DNA of 64,000 nt, taken from positions 10,292,001 to 10,356,000 of the forward strand of contig NZ_CP109430.1 of NCBI RefSeq assembly GCF_036250735.1, written 5' to 3'. The notes under the pieces were generated by a model. The model was not told where the DNA came from. It saw nothing but the letters and a program-made list of their open reading frames with translations, and made no database searches. The translations under genes and the position numbers were made by a program. Source of the stretch: Streptosporangium sp. NBC_01495 (GTDB taxonomy: Bacteria > Actinomycetota > Actinomycetes > Streptosporangiales > Streptosporangiaceae). Below, in pieces: positions 6,736 through 15,062 of this stretch; positions within the stretch are counted from its first letter, which is position 1, and every line of letters begins with the position of its first letter.

Positions 6736-7788
6736 ATGCCACGCGAAGATCTCCCCCAGGAACCGCACCCCAAGGGCCCGACCAGCCACCCCGGCCACCG
6801 TCTCGCGCAGGACGGACCCGCCGCCTCCCCGGATCGGCCCCGGATCATCGCGCTCGACGTGCTGCGCGGGTTCACGCTGTGCGAGATCCTGCTCGCCAAC
6901 ATCCAGCTGATAGCCAACCACGGCACCGCCGTCGTGACGCGGCCCATGGGCGACTGGGACCCCTGGCTCGGGCTCCCGATCTTCTCCCTGCTGTTCGGTA
7001 TCGGGTTCTCACTGTTGCTGAACTCCGCCGCGAACCGCGTCCCCCGCCCACGGCTGGTCCTGCTGCGCAGGCTTCTGGCGCTGCTCGCGATCGGCCTCGC
7101 GCATATGCTGCTGTGGCCGGGCGAAATCCTGACCAAGTACGCCCTCGTCGGCATGCTGGTGCTACTGCCCTCGACCTGGCTGCCGCGGTGGGCCGCGGCC
7201 GGCCTCGCCGCCGCACTGATCCCGGCGGCGCTGATCTTTGGTGGGGGCGGGCCCCTGCTGGTCGCCGGGCTGTTCCTGCTGGGCTCGGCACTGGTCCGAT
7301 ACGGGGTGATCGAGCAGATCGAGCGGTCCACCCGAGGGCCGCTCCTGCTGGGCCTTGTCTTCGCGGCGGGGGCGGCCTCCGTCCTGTGGGGACAGGCCAA
7401 CATGCAGACTGGAACGGACACGACGCAGCCGTCTTTCACCTCCGGCCTGACTGATCTGCTGCTCGCCGGCGTGTACGTGTGTGCCCTGCTGGTCCTGCTC
7501 AGAACGCCGCTGCGACCGGCGCTGCGGGCCATCTTCGCGCCGCTGGGCCGGATGGCACTGACCAACTATCTGACCGCCACACTCCTCGTCCTGGCGGCCG
7601 CTCACATCCTCGGCCTGCCGGTCGGCCAGTCCTCGGAGGCGGCGTTCCTAGCCTCGGGAGCCATCCTCGCGGCCCAGTGGTTGTTCTCCACCCTCTGGCT
7701 GCGCCGCTACCGCCAGGGCCCCATCGAGTGGCTCTGGCGCTGGGCCACCTGGGCTCACCGCCCGCCCCTCAGCCGGGCCAGGACGTGA
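6736..7788 (+). CDS. DUF418-family multi-spanning membrane protein
   Basis: 350 residues with about nine hydrophobic helices. The N-terminal signature RIIALDVLRGFTLCEILLAN is typical of the YeiB/DUF418 family, as is the C-terminal GRMALTNYL. Members are integral membrane proteins distantly related to acyltransferase-3 enzymes and are thought to handle acyl or small-molecule transfer; the substrate is unknown. It is a single gene with about 170 bases of non-coding sequence before it. The first 35 residues are hydrophilic, and the true start could lie later. Confidence 0.8.
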   Translation: MPREDLPQEPHPKGPTSHPGHRLAQDGPAASPDRPRIIALDVLRGFTLCEILLANIQLIANHGTAVVTRPMGDWDPWLGLPIFSLLFGIGFSLLLNSAANRVPRPRLVLLRRLLALLAIGLAHMLLWPGEILTKYALVGMLVLLPSTWLPRWAAAGLAAALIPAALIFGGGGPLLVAGLFLLGSALVRYGVIEQIERSTRGPLLLGLVFAAGAASVLWGQANMQTGTDTTQPSFTSGLTDLLLAGVYVCALLVLLRTPLRPALRAIFAPLGRMALTNYLTATLLVLAAAHILGLPVGQSSEAAFLASGAILAAQWLFSTLWLRRYRQGPIEWLWRWATWAHRPPLSRART

Positions 7789-7999
7789 TGAGCTCGGGGC
7801 CGGAGTCTTGAAAAGGTCGACGATGGGGACGAGTTCCGGGGCCACCGGGGGTGGCGGGCCCAGACGACCGGGCGGTCTCCGTCCAGCACCGTGCGGATCG
7901 CCTCGTTCTTGAACGGCGAGTAAGGGCGTTCACGCCGTGCCGGATCGGTCACCCCCGGCCCTGGTCGGGGGCGACCGGAAACCGGGACGCCCTCGGCTG

Positions 8000-8974
8000 T
8001 CAGACGAGGGCGGTCTTGTAGAAGATGCTGGCCTTCCTCGCTCCCTCGACGCCCGAGGCGAGTCCCAGGCACAGGCGGGGCGCGCCGCCCGCGATCTGGA
8101 TCGCCATGCCCTCCGGCTCCCGGAAGTCCAGGGACTTGCCCGCCTGGGTGAGTGACCGCTGGACCTTACTGCCCGTGCGCAGATCGACGCAGGTGATGTA
8201 GGCGTTGCCCGGAGCCGGGTTGGAGGTGCTGTAGGAGGTGCCGTCCAGGAGGTACAGATAGTTCCCGTGGGCGGCGTAGCCCTGGAAGACGCCCAGCCCC
8301 GACGGCTGTGCGATGTCGAACAGCGGGGTGGCCGTTCCATTTTTGAGCGCGGACAGGGAGTACGCCGCGTAGCGTGCCTTTCCGTCGACCCAGTAACGCA
8401 TGATCAACCGCTTGGTGGAGGGGTCGATCGCACACGTGGTGCTGGTCGCGCCCGCGATCGGCGCGTACTTGGTGAGAGCGGAGGAGGACGCGGTCAGGGT
8501 CTGGCCGTTGACGAACTTGAACCGGGCCAGCCTGTTGCCCCAGGCGTTGGCGCCGTCGCTCACGGCGTTGGTCTCGGTCCACAGGTAGGCCGAGGTCCCC
8601 GACGGCTCCACTCCGATCTGGACGCCGTGCCCGAAGCCCATCAGGTACATGTGCCCGAGCACCGTTCCGGTCAGGCTGAGTTTGGTCAGGCAGAGGTTGC
8701 CCGCCGCCGCCGACCCCGAGCCGTTCTTCACCTGGACCACGTATATGTGCCCGTTGGTGTTGTCGAAGCCGAACGACTGCAGCACCGTCTCGTCGTAGAG
8801 GGCCTTCTTCCAGATCAACTGCGTCGCGGGTGCGGTCAGGTCGAACCGGTCCGCCGCGGTTTCGGCGGCGGCGCCCCGGACGCCGGCGAAGCCGCCCAGG
8901 GCCGTCGCCGCGGCGGTGCCGGTGGCGGTCTTGAACAGACCCCTACGAGTGATCATCCGCGACAGATACGGCAT
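8000..8974 (-). CDS. Tat-exported beta-propeller-like protein (TagC/phage-tail-associated type)
   Basis: 324 residues. The start at 8974 gives a twin-arginine signal, MITRRGLFKTATGTAAATAL, so the folded protein is exported by Tat. The mature part is made of repeated beta segments with aromatic and Gly residues (VLQSFGFDNTNGHIYVVQ, YAAHGNYLYLLDGTSYS, FREPEGMAIQ). This resembles proteins annotated as teichoic-acid biosynthesis protein C or phage baseplate beta-propellers. Enzymatic activity is not evident. A longer frame to 9154 would overlap the next gene and is unlikely. It lies 76 bases downstream of the DsbA-like gene. Confidence 0.75.
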   Translation of the reverse strand: MPYLSRMITRRGLFKTATGTAAATALGGFAGVRGAAAETAADRFDLTAPATQLIWKKALYDETVLQSFGFDNTNGHIYVVQVKNGSGSAAAGNLCLTKLSLTGTVLGHMYLMGFGHGVQIGVEPSGTSAYLWTETNAVSDGANAWGNRLARFKFVNGQTLTASSSALTKYAPIAGATSTTCAIDPSTKRLIMRYWVDGKARYAAYSLSALKNGTATPLFDIAQPSGLGVFQGYAAHGNYLYLLDGTSYSTSNPAPGNAYITCVDLRTGSKVQRSLTQAGKSLDFREPEGMAIQIAGGAPRLCLGLASGVEGARKASIFYKTALV

Positions 8975-9050
8975 ATCAGAATTCGTCCTGTTTCGTTTGG
9001 CGGTGTCAGAGAACCTGCCAATCTCTATCACCTTGAAGATCTTGGCAAGA

Positions 9051-9722
9051 TTAAAACGGATTAAATCCCGTATAACGGACCGATCCATGTGTGGCATGTG
9101 ATGCGGCCAAGGCGTCCTCCAGTAGTCGCCGAAGCTCGGCGGGCGACTGGACACCTGAGACGGGGAGTCTTCCGTCGATCACTATCGAAGGGACACCGGT
9201 GACGCCCTGCTCGGTGGCGCGGCGTTCATCGGCCCTGACGGCCTGGGCGTAGGCGTCACCGCCCAGGGTGGCGCGCACCTCGGTGGCATCCAACCCGGCC
9301 TCGACCCCCAGGCGCTCCAGCGTCTGCGGGTCGGCGATGTTGAGGCCCTCGGTGTGGTACGCGCGAAGCAGACGCTCCATCACCTCGTCGGCCAGCTCGT
9401 GTTTGACGGCCAGGTGGCACAGCCGATGGGCGTCGAAGGTGTTCACCGGCCGGGCGGCGTGCAGGTTGAGTTCCAGGCCTTCCGCGGCACCGATCGCCTG
9501 GATGCGGGCGACCCTGGCGGGCGCCTGGTCGCCCCACCACCCCTTCATCGCCTCGGCGGCCGTCGGGCCGGGGATCCGGCCTGCCTCCGGGGCGAGTTCG
9601 TAACTGCGCCAGACGATCTCCAACCGATCGCGGTCGGCGACCTGTGCCAGAGCGGTTGCGATACGTCTCTTCCCGATGAAGCACCACGGGCACAGCACGT
9701 CAGCGTAGATTTCAACCTTCAT
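9051..9722 (-). CDS. DsbA-family (FrnE-like) thiol oxidoreductase
   Basis: 223 residues with the thioredoxin-fold start MKVEIYADVLCPWCFIGKRR, carrying the CPWC redox pair at residues 11-14. The helical insertion and the cis-Pro segment GVTGVPSIVID are as in FrnE and 2-hydroxychromene-2-carboxylate isomerase-like proteins. There is no signal peptide, so it acts in the cytoplasm. FrnE-type proteins are linked to polyketide tailoring or oxidative-stress tolerance; which applies here is not shown. An ABM-domain gene lies just upstream on the same strand. Confidence 0.9.
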   Translation of the reverse strand: MKVEIYADVLCPWCFIGKRRIATALAQVADRDRLEIVWRSYELAPEAGRIPGPTAAEAMKGWWGDQAPARVARIQAIGAAEGLELNLHAARPVNTFDAHRLCHLAVKHELADEVMERLLRAYHTEGLNIADPQTLERLGVEAGLDATEVRATLGGDAYAQAVRADERRATEQGVTGVPSIVIDGRLPVSGVQSPAELRRLLEDALAASHATHGSVRYTGFNPF

Positions 9723-9824
9723 GATTTCCTTTTCGGCATATGACGGACCAGCCGCTGGACGTGGCCGGCGACACGGAGCCGGTCCATCGACAGCGAGGCG
9801 TTCGCGCCCATTGGGTCGGTCGGA

Positions 9825-10187
9825 TCAGGAACCGGTTGTCTGCGGCCCCGGGCCGACCTCGCGGATGACGGTGTAGGTGGGCACTCCACTCATGCGCGCC
9901 TCGGCCTTACCGGAAAGTCCCTCCAGAGCCTTTTGGATGGCGGCCATCCGGCCCTCGGTGTCGGACGTCTCCACGAAGTTGCGGTAGTCCGCCTCGCTCG
10001 CCCAGTGCACGATGTTGTAAACCCGGGTGCCGTCGGTGCTCACGTGGAAGCGGGCCGACCGGTAGCCGGGGTGGAAACGCACCCATCGCTCCTGGATCTC
10101 GGCGAAGGCGTCCACGAGCTCACGCTGGGTACCGGCGCCGTCAACGGTGTAGTCGATGATCGAGTAGAAACCGGTCTCCGCGCTCAT
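9825..10187 (-). CDS. ABM-domain (antibiotic biosynthesis monooxygenase-like) small protein
   Basis: 120 residues with the ferredoxin-like pattern FYSIIDYTV...ELVDAFAEIQERWVR...GYRSARFHVS...VYNIVHWASEADYRNF. Dimeric ABM proteins include cofactor-free monooxygenases and heme or quinone handlers. Catalytic residues vary and cannot be named here. It may be co-transcribed with the downstream oxidoreductase 100 bases away, which would fit a small redox or tailoring role. Confidence 0.75.
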   Translation of the reverse strand: MSAETGFYSIIDYTVDGAGTQRELVDAFAEIQERWVRFHPGYRSARFHVSTDGTRVYNIVHWASEADYRNFVETSDTEGRMAAIQKALEGLSGKAEARMSGVPTYTVIREVGPGPQTTGS

Positions 10188-10328
10188 AGTGCGTTCTCCC
10201 CTGTGCGGCGATGTGAGATGAGGACCGAGGCCCTGATCTGAATCATGCGACCTCGATTTAACTTGAGGTCAAGTGATGTCAGCAGGCGCCGAAGTAGGGC
10301 GTTTACTCCACTGACCTGGGCCGTGCAG

Positions 10329-10376
10329 TTCACCCGTCATGAAGGGGGCCAGGGGTTCGATTCTCAGGGTGGCTCC
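10329..10376 (+). pseudogene. Degenerate tRNA (3' half only, tRNA-Thr-like)
   Basis: TTCACCCGTCATGAAGGGG followed by GGTTCGATT and GGTGGCTCC closely parallels the anticodon arm, T-loop and 3' end of the tRNA-Thr at 4703. The T-stem has two mismatches, no matching 5' acceptor or D-arm is present, and a base is shifted between the arms. It should not fold as a functional tRNA. Like the intact gene it is followed by a terminator, which argues for a decayed duplicate. Confidence 0.65.
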
Positions 10377-10381
10377 GCGTG

Positions 10382-10418
10382 GCGAAGGCCCTCCGAGACG
10401 ATCTCGGAGGGCCTTCGC
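10382..10418 (+). terminator. Perfect 17-bp stem terminator
   Basis: GCGAAGGCCCTCCGAGA, loop CGA, then its exact complement. It lacks a long T-run and could work in both directions. It sits just after the tRNA remnant and before the end of the convergent M23 peptidase gene. Confidence 0.65.
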
Positions 10419-10596
10419 ATCGTTCGGGAGGGGAATGGGGCGCCTGCTTCAGGCGGCCTTGACGGGGTGTGGGCCGACGCTGATCGTCACGTCGACGTGT
10501 CCGCCCGGCGAGGCCACGTGGTTTCGGATCGGCTTCGAGGTCGCCGTGCTCGATTCGGGAGACCTGGCCATCCGGACCTCCCGCGCCTTTCTCAGA

Positions 10597-12003
10597 TCAG
10601 GCGTTGGGGATGGTGTTGAGGTAGTTGATGGGGACGTTGGTGGAGTCGGGTTTGCCGAGGGCGGCCCATTCGTCGTAGCTGAGGGCTTTTTTGTGGTTGT
10701 TGGTGATGGCGTAGATGGTTCCGTCGACGGGGTTGCGTAGGTAGGTGCCGTTGCGGGGGATGGCGCCGAAGGTGTTGATCCATTCGATGGGGACGTTGGT
10801 GGGGGCGGGTTGTCCGAGGGCGATCCATTCGTCGTAGCTGAGGCCGTGTTTGGCGCCGCCGACGGTGAGGTAGACCGAGGCGGTGACGGGGTTGCGTAGG
10901 TAGGTGCCGTTGGTGGGGTCGGTGCCGATTCTGTTGATGAAGCCGATGGGGACGTTGGTGAAGGCGGGTTTGCCGAGGGTGTCGTACTGGGCGGCGGTGA
11001 GGCTGTATTTGGCGCTGCCGGCGATGATGACGATGTTGCCGTTGGCGTGGTTGCGCAGGTAGGTGCCGTTGCGGGGGATGGCGCCGTAGGTGTTGATCAG
11101 TCGGATGGGGACGTTGATGGAGGCGGGTTGTCCGAGGGCGGTCCATTCGGGGTGGCTGAGGCCGTATTTGGCGCCGCCGGCGATGACGGAGATGCCGCCG
11201 TCTGCGGCGTTGCGTAGGTAGGTGCCGTCTCGGGGGCTTTGGGGCAGGGTGTTGAGCCAGCCGGCCGGGACGTTGGTGAAGGGGGCGCCTTCGTAGCCGG
11301 AGGCGTTGAGTTCCTCCATGCTGGAGAAGCGGACGGGTGCGCCGCCCGCGACGACGGCGATCGTCCCGCTGGGCTCCCGATACAGACGACCCTCCACCGG
11401 CGCGACCGAGCAGCCGTTGGCGCTGGTGACGTTGTTCCACTCCTGGCCGTTGCTCTGGCCGTACTCCACGCCGTTGAAGGTCGGGCGGACCCGCTCGGTG
11501 CCCGGCGCGCCCCAGCTGGCACGCCCGTCGCCGTTGGAGTCGAAGGCCTGCTCGTAGTGCAGGTGGGGGTGGCCGTTGGAGGTCGGTCCTGTGGCGCCCA
11601 CCTGTCCGATCTGCTGCCCCTGGGTGACGCGCTGGTTGACGCTGACCGACCGGGTCTTCAGGTGGATGTAGGTGGTGAACCAGCCGCCGCCGTGGTTAAT
11701 CTGGATCATGTTGCCGGCGTTGGAGTGGTAGGTGGACTGGACGACGGTGCCGTCGGCGGGTGCGATGAGCTTCGCTCCGTCGGTACCGGCCTGGTTGGGC
11801 TCCTTCACCATGTCCAGCGCGGGGGCGTGCCCCCAGCTGTTGAGCTGCCACTTCTCCCCGCAGGGGAAGGGAAGCTGGAACGCCGGCGCCGCGGCCGCCG
11901 CGTTCGCCGGCGCGGGGGCGGCCACGGTGAGGCTCGCCAGGGCGAGCGCCGTCACGGTGAACGTGCGGCGGGCGCGGGAACTCCTGCCGGAGGTCCGGTT
12001 CAT
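10597..12003 (-). CDS. Secreted M23-family metallopeptidase with five-repeat C-terminal module
   Basis: 468 residues: Sec signal (Arg-rich, then hydrophobic, ending PANA), then an M23/LytM-type peptidase of about 160 residues. Visible motifs are HAPALDMV with the first zinc ligands, HGGGWFTTYIHL, and the GHPHLHYE motif. These enzymes cut peptidoglycan cross-bridges. From about residue 205 onward there are about five repeats of some 50 residues, each like VPI...IN...P.NGTYLRN...AGGAKYGLS..EW.ALGQP. I take the module to be a wall- or glycan-binding repeat. The repeats share almost identical DNA with the neighbouring hydrolase. The final codons are PNA. Confidence 0.9.
   Translation of the reverse strand: MNRTSGRSSRARRTFTVTALALASLTVAAPAPANAAAAAPAFQLPFPCGEKWQLNSWGHAPALDMVKEPNQAGTDGAKLIAPADGTVVQSTYHSNAGNMIQINHGGGWFTTYIHLKTRSVSVNQRVTQGQQIGQVGATGPTSNGHPHLHYEQAFDSNGDGRASWGAPGTERVRPTFNGVEYGQSNGQEWNNVTSANGCSVAPVEGRLYREPSGTIAVVAGGAPVRFSSMEELNASGYEGAPFTNVPAGWLNTLPQSPRDGTYLRNAADGGISVIAGGAKYGLSHPEWTALGQPASINVPIRLINTYGAIPRNGTYLRNHANGNIVIIAGSAKYSLTAAQYDTLGKPAFTNVPIGFINRIGTDPTNGTYLRNPVTASVYLTVGGAKHGLSYDEWIALGQPAPTNVPIEWINTFGAIPRNGTYLRNPVDGTIYAITNNHKKALSYDEWAALGKPDSTNVPINYLNTIPNA
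10602..11404 (-). repeat. 803-bp duplicated repeat module, copy A
   Basis: Matches 12085-12887 without gaps at a constant offset of 1483 bases. I counted fewer than ten differences, mostly single bases. The match ends abruptly at the border with the catalytic domain. Confidence 0.85.
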
Positions 12004-12079
12004 CGGTGATTCCTTTCGAGGGGTTGTGCGGTGATCTCGTCCGGGCCGTCATTGGGAAGTCCGGCCGGCATGCTTCGGG

Positions 12080-13510
12080 TCACACGTTGGGGATGGTGTT
12101 GAGGTAGTTGATGGGGACGTTGGTGGAGTCGGGTTTGCCGAGGGCGGCCCATTCGTCGTAGCTGAGGGCCTTTTTGTGGTTGTTGGTGATGGCGTAGATG
12201 CTGCTGTCGACGGGGTTGCGTAGGTAGGTGCCGTTGCGGGGGATGGCGCCGAAGGTGTTGATCCATTCGATGGGGACGTTGGTGGGGGCGGGTTGTCCGA
12301 GGGCGATCCATTCGTCGTAGCTGAGGCCGTGTTTGGCGCCGCCGACGGTGAGGTAGACCGAGGCGGTGACGGGGTTGCGTAGGTAGGTGCCGTTGGTGGG
12401 GTCGGTGCCGATTCTGTTGATGAAGCCGATGGGGACGTTGGTGAAGGCGGGTTTGCCGAGGGTGTCGTACTGGGCGGCGGTGAGGCTGTATTTGGCGCTG
12501 CCGGCGATGATGACGATGTTGCCGTTGGCGTGGTTGCGCAGGTAGGTGCCGTTGCGGGGGACGGCGCCGTAGGTGTTGATCAGTCGGATGGGGACGTTGA
12601 TGGAGGCGGGTTGTCCGAGGGCGGTCCATTCGGGGTGGCTGAGGCCGTATTTGGCGCCGCCGGCGATGACGGAGATGCCGCCGTCTGCGGCGTTGCGTAG
12701 GTAGGTGCCGTCTCGGGGGCTTTGGGGCAGGGTGTTGAGCCAGCCGGCCGGGACGTTGGTGAAGGGGGCGCCTTCGTAGCCGGAGGCGTTGAGTTCCTCC
12801 ATGCTGGAGAAGCGGACGGGTGCGCCGCCCGCGACGACGGCGATCGTCCCGCTGGGTTCCCGGTACAGACGACCCTCCACCGGCGCGGAGATCATGGGCC
12901 AGATCGCGTTCACGATGAGCTGCGCGTCGGCGGCCTGCGGCTGGTAGCGGTCGGGGTACGCCGACACCTGCACCGCCTGGCACACCTGGCCGATCTGCGC
13001 CGTCATCCAGCCGTTGTTCGGATACTTCGAGATCATCTTGTTCAGGAACGCGTTGGCCGCCCAGGTGGGGTTGAGCCGCTGGTCCCTGGATCCCCAGGAG
13101 GCGCGCTGCTGGAACAGGCCCAGGCTGTCGTGGTCGAGTTCCTCGCTGATGTTGTCGATGCTCGTCTCGACGATCGTCGTCGTGATCGCGATGACCGCGG
13201 CCCGCGGGTTCAGGCCCCGGTCGTGGACCGCCTTGATCACCATGCGGGCGCAGGAGACACGGTAGGCCGACATGTAGCCGCGCATCTTGGCCCGCAGCGT
13301 GCCGTTGAGCTGGGTGGCCACCGAGGCGTCGGACGGGGTGGTGCCCCGGGGGTCGCACGCGGCGAGGGCTCTGGCCACGTTCACGTCGCTCGCGTGCGGG
13401 ACCGGGGTGGGGCTCGGTTCCGCGGCATGCGCGGGACCGGCGATCAGTCCTGCCGAGACCATGACGGTCATCGCCGCCAGGGCGGCGTGTGAGAGGAGTC
13501 TGCGGTTCAT
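12080..13510 (-). CDS. Secreted lysozyme/transglycosylase-like hydrolase with the same five-repeat module
   Basis: 476 residues from ATG 13510, preceded by GGAGAG. The signal peptide has a long hydrophobic core ending GPAHAAEP. The catalytic part (about 40-200) has ARMVIKAVHDRGLNPRAAV, IAITTTIVETSIDNIS with a Glu in the place of the general acid, DHDSLGLFQQRASWG and a QAVQVSAYPDRYQPQAA tail. This is the pattern of actinomycete soluble-transglycosylase-like wall hydrolases. The C-terminus is the same repeat module as in the M23 gene. The gene lies 76 bases upstream of the M23 gene, probably in one transcript, so a glycan-cutting and a peptide-cutting enzyme are co-expressed. Confidence 0.8.
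   Translation of the reverse strand: MNRRLLSHAALAAMTVMVSAGLIAGPAHAAEPSPTPVPHASDVNVARALAACDPRGTTPSDASVATQLNGTLRAKMRGYMSAYRVSCARMVIKAVHDRGLNPRAAVIAITTTIVETSIDNISEELDHDSLGLFQQRASWGSRDQRLNPTWAANAFLNKMISKYPNNGWMTAQIGQVCQAVQVSAYPDRYQPQAADAQLIVNAIWPMISAPVEGRLYREPSGTIAVVAGGAPVRFSSMEELNASGYEGAPFTNVPAGWLNTLPQSPRDGTYLRNAADGGISVIAGGAKYGLSHPEWTALGQPASINVPIRLINTYGAVPRNGTYLRNHANGNIVIIAGSAKYSLTAAQYDTLGKPAFTNVPIGFINRIGTDPTNGTYLRNPVTASVYLTVGGAKHGLSYDEWIALGQPAPTNVPIEWINTFGAIPRNGTYLRNPVDSSIYAITNNHKKALSYDEWAALGKPDSTNVPINYLNTIPNV
12085..12887 (-). repeat. 803-bp duplicated repeat module, copy B
   Basis: Partner of 10602-11404; see that entry. Differences are clustered near the last repeat (codons around 12200) and near the 5' border. 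Confidence 0.85.
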
Positions 13511-14459
13511 CGGAGTCTCTCCAGAAGGGGGTGGGGGCCACCGGAAGGGGCCGTCGGCGACGGGGGTGCCGGCGGCCGGCCGGGTTCTGAGGGGGTGGGA
13601 GGTGCTCGAAGGGGGTGGAAGGTTCGAAGGAAGCGGGAGGTTCGAATGGTGTGGGGAGGGAGGCTCGCCGCGATCCCTCGGCATGGGTCGTTCGGAAACC
13701 GGGTGCGTGGACGAGTCCGCCGCGCCGCGCCCGTGGCGGCGCCGCTCAACCTGCCGCGTGAGCTGCCCGGAGCGCTTTCGCGTCCCATCTCGGGCGCGGG
13801 GCACGAATCGGGGAACGGTGAGATGAGAAGGGTTGTGCTCGTCGGAGCGGTACGCGCCCCTGGGTATTCACGTCTTCATGCGTTCGCGCCCCTATGCGTC
13901 CGCGTCTCCAGGTATCCGCGTCTCCATGTGTTCGCGCACTCATGGAGACGCCGGGCGATCGTGAACCGAGCGGTGAGATTCTGGACGAGTTCGATGAAGG
14001 ACCCGAGGCGGGCCGGTGTCCGTCGGTTCTTCCGGAGCCAGTGGCTCGCATCGCCCCCAACCGCGATGTCAGCCGAGCCACTGGGGTCCTCGTGGAAAAG
14101 TCGTTCAGCGGTCGAAGACGAACGTGTGATCCGTGTGCGGCTTTCCCACGCCGGCGGAGACCGTGCGAGCTCTCCCTCGAACGGCTCCCGGCCCAGGTCG
14201 GTCGCGCGGGCCACCGCGAGGATCTCCGCCGAGGGCGGCATCGCCGTCACCGCGGCGATGGCCCATCGGATCACTCTGTTTCAGAGCCGTGGCGTTATGA
14301 CGACCTTTCTTTTGTTTTCTTCCCCGGACGAGTAGGCACGCGGCGGAACACGGCCGCTTGACGGCCCCGTTGAAAATCGGCCGTGTTCCGATGCCGGCTC
14401 GGATTCCGTATGGAACCCGTCCGGAACGCCGGTGCCGTGGATGATCCTGCGGCGGTTCG

Positions 14460-14477
14460 GTATATCTGTGGTATAGC
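14460..14477 (+). promoter_or_regulatory. Direct heptamer repeat GTATATC-N4-GTATAGC
   Basis: Two heptamers on an 11-bp pitch. This is the spacing known for SARP-family operators. It lies 265 bases before the small exported-peptide gene and near a SARP-type regulator. See also 14651-14668. Confidence 0.4.
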
Positions 14478-14650
14478 GGCCGTCTATTGCGAATTTTCGT
14501 CGTTTACCGGCAGGTCGGAGCCGTTTCTTCCGAACGGCTTTCGTCCCCTGGTCCCGGAGCCGGGACCCTACCGGGGAAAAGCCGCCGCGAGCCCTTCCCT
14601 GGGAGGTGGCATCGAGGGACGGGTATCCGGAAAACCCTGCCTGATCAGGT

Positions 14651-14668
14651 GATATACAGTCGCTATAC
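14651..14668 (-). promoter_or_regulatory. Direct heptamer repeat GTATAGC-N4-GTATATC (minus strand)
   Basis: Same two words as at 14460-14477, on the other strand and in reversed order. It sits 73 bases before the small exported-peptide gene, close to where a promoter should be. The AT-rich words stand out from the surrounding GC-rich DNA. Confidence 0.4.
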
Positions 14669-14741
14669 ATGTGGTGGATAGCATCGGCGCAGCATCTCGG
14701 CAAAAGGTCCGGAGGTGCGTCGAGAAGGAGATCTCTCATCA

Positions 14742-14951
14742 ATGTTGCGTAAGCGTTTGGCGCTGCTCGCGATGATGACCGTATTAGCCACATCGCTGGC
14801 CACCGCCGTTCACAGTTCGCCCGCCTACAGCGCGCCTCCTCCTAGAGAAGACCCCCCCGTCGACATTGTGCCCTTCGACTGGTTCAGGCCCACTCCTCCT
14901 GACGAACCGCCTGCTGATGACCCCTGCTCCTTCAACCCTGTCTGTCCCTGA
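14742..14951 (+). CDS. Small exported peptide with a Cys pair
   Basis: 69 residues from ATG 14742, with AAGGAG about 12 bases upstream. A signal peptide (MLRKRLALLAMMTVLAT then AVHSSPAYSA) leaves a mature peptide of about 40 residues that is rich in Pro and Asp (PPREDPPVDIVPFDWFRPTP) and ends DPCSFNPVCP. Two Cys six residues apart could form a loop. No family is recognised. It is convergent with the SARP-type regulator gene, their ends 111 bases apart. A signal-peptide or structural role is open. Confidence 0.6.
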   Translation: MLRKRLALLAMMTVLATSLATAVHSSPAYSAPPPREDPPVDIVPFDWFRPTPPDEPPADDPCSFNPVCP

Positions 14952-15062
14952 GAGGAGAACCCGTCGTTCTCCGGATGGGAGAACCATCCGCGGTGCGGTT
15001 CCGACGCGCTCGCCGACGCCGGGAGCGCGCCGTCTCCCGTACAGGGGCCGGGGACGCCGGAA

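Larger units (their letters stand above)
10188..10596. other. Intergenic region with decayed tRNA, terminator and a possible gene tail
   Basis: It holds the tRNA-like remnant and terminator listed separately. On the minus strand a frame ending at about 10449 reads NHVASPGGHVDVTISVGPHP before its stop. This could be the tail of a lost gene, but it is too short to assign. Confidence 0.4.
13511..14741. other. 1.2-kb region without a convincing gene
   Basis: Upstream of the hydrolase gene, the first 300 bases are purine-rich with repeated GGGGGTGGGAGGT-like blocks. Bases 13860-13960 contain several copies of CGCGTCTCCA/TGCGTTCGCG-like words. A minus-strand frame at 13876-14274 is open for 132 codons with mediocre codon use and no ribosome site, so I do not call it. 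A 13-bp hairpin (CGGAACACGGCCG at 14344-14356, complement at 14378-14390) and paired heptamers (listed) occupy the right end. Confidence 0.4.

Noticed and set aside
7789..7999. Gene remnant on the minus strand (KNEAIRTVLDGDRPVVWARH and ELVPIVDLFKTPAPSS in two frames)
   Set aside because: The pieces are short, need a frameshift to join, and match no family I recognise.
4703..10376. Integrated island with attL at tRNA-Thr and attR at the tRNA remnant
   Set aside because: The two copies differ by several bases and small indels over 48 bases, no integrase lies between, and the genes look ordinary; recorded only as a possibility.
13876..14274. A 132-codon minus-strand frame
   Set aside because: Moderate codon use, no ribosome site, runs through repeated CGCGTCTCCA-like words, and no known family; kept only as a note in the gap entry.
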